Below are positions 63,706 through 64,000 of a stretch of 64,000 nt of DNA, in pieces (the stretch's first letter is position 1; the number at the start of each line of letters is the position of its first letter). The notes beneath the pieces are model-generated. The model saw only the letters and a program-made list of their open reading frames with translations. It did no database searches and was not told the DNA's origin. The translations under genes and the position numbers were made by a program. Source of the stretch: Pseudocolwellia sp049933045 (GTDB lineage Bacteria; Pseudomonadota; Gammaproteobacteria; Enterobacterales; Alteromonadaceae); the NCBI RefSeq assembly GCF_049933045.1, contig NZ_CP187926.1, forward strand, positions 1,736,001 through 1,800,000, written 5' to 3'.

Positions 63706-64000
63706 GGGTTACACATCATATTTAACCTGAAGTCTGGATAATGAATTTTGTAATCCATAAAACTTAGAAGGCTAGACAATGAAACCCCACTAAGAAAATA
63801 ACACTCACTTTTCCCTTAATGTTGGGGTTTAGTCCGTATAATAAGGCGATTTTATCCACTAATGGCTGCTATGAGTAAGAGAACCATAGTTTTTCATTCC
63901 CGATAAAAACTAAGTACCTGGATCCATGCAGGTAACGCAGGTAGACGGTTAAATAACAATACGAGGCATAATTGCTTATCTAGTTTTCAGGTTATTTACG
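63706..64000. other. Intergenic sequence at the window end
   Basis: About 295 bp with no complete gene. It contains an inverted repeat AAACCCCA (63782-63789) with TGGGGTTT (63823-63830), spacing 33, possibly a transcript end for the Sel1 gene. Whether a gene starts beyond the edge cannot be told. Confidence 0.5.

Overview
The window is about 64 kb of AT-rich chromosome from a marine gammaproteobacterium. Gene content and order point to Alteromonadales, probably a Colwellia/Thalassotalea-type organism: TonB-dependent uptake, lapA-lapB, cmk-rpsA-ihfB, serC-aroA, ubiG next to a HAD phosphatase, nrdAB plus ferredoxin, and a large chemotaxis operon. This placement is inferred from content, not from a search. 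No tRNA, rRNA, CRISPR array, prophage or intact insertion sequence was seen.

Region by region: (1) 1-8.4 kb is a urea-uptake locus (urtB partial, urtA, a porin). Divergent from it is a two-gene regulatory unit: a hybrid histidine kinase whose sensor resembles an NCS1 permease, and a LuxR-type response regulator. Two TACGCA-N4-TGCGYA sites lie between the two units. (2) 8.6-11.5 kb holds an S4-domain protein, a GNAT acetyltransferase and proS. (3) 11.7-15.9 kb is glycerol catabolism: glpK, glpR, glpD. (4) 15.9-18.4 kb is a degraded stretch holding a broken fasciclin-esterase gene beside a short GC-rich island. (5) 18.5-21.0 kb is a membrane-bound EAL phosphodiesterase.

(6) 21.4-32.2 kb is a catabolic island: TonB receptor (frameshifted in a nine-base C tract), sodium/solute symporter, GH31 alpha-glycosidase, GntR regulator, aldo/keto reductase, TauD-type dioxygenase and a YeiH-type exporter. 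The perfect palindrome TCTTATATAAGA stands in front of three of its transcription units. I read it as a sulfoquinovose (or related glycosyl-sulfonate) utilisation locus of the oxygenolytic type. In this scheme the glycosidase frees the sulfosugar, the dioxygenase splits C-S to give a 6-aldehyde sugar and sulfite, the reductase makes glucose, and the exporter removes sulfite or sulfate.

(7) 32.3-48.8 kb is housekeeping: pyrF, lapB, lapA, ihfB, rpsA, cmk, aroA, serC and gyrA on the minus strand; ubiG, a HAD phosphatase, nrdA, nrdB and a 2Fe-2S ferredoxin on the plus strand. Two NrdR boxes 31 bp apart precede nrdA.

(8) 48.9-62.4 kb is a 13-gene minus-strand signalling operon: STAS, cheY, cheA, cheW, cheW, a soluble globin-like/PAS/PAS chemoreceptor, cheR, cheD, cheB, a short membrane chemoreceptor-like protein, STAS, a REC-PP2C-HATPase partner-switch protein, and a REC-GGDEF-HPt protein. 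It appears to link chemotaxis-type sensing to an anti-sigma partner switch and to c-di-GMP. (9) A coiled-coil/Sel1 protein closes the window.
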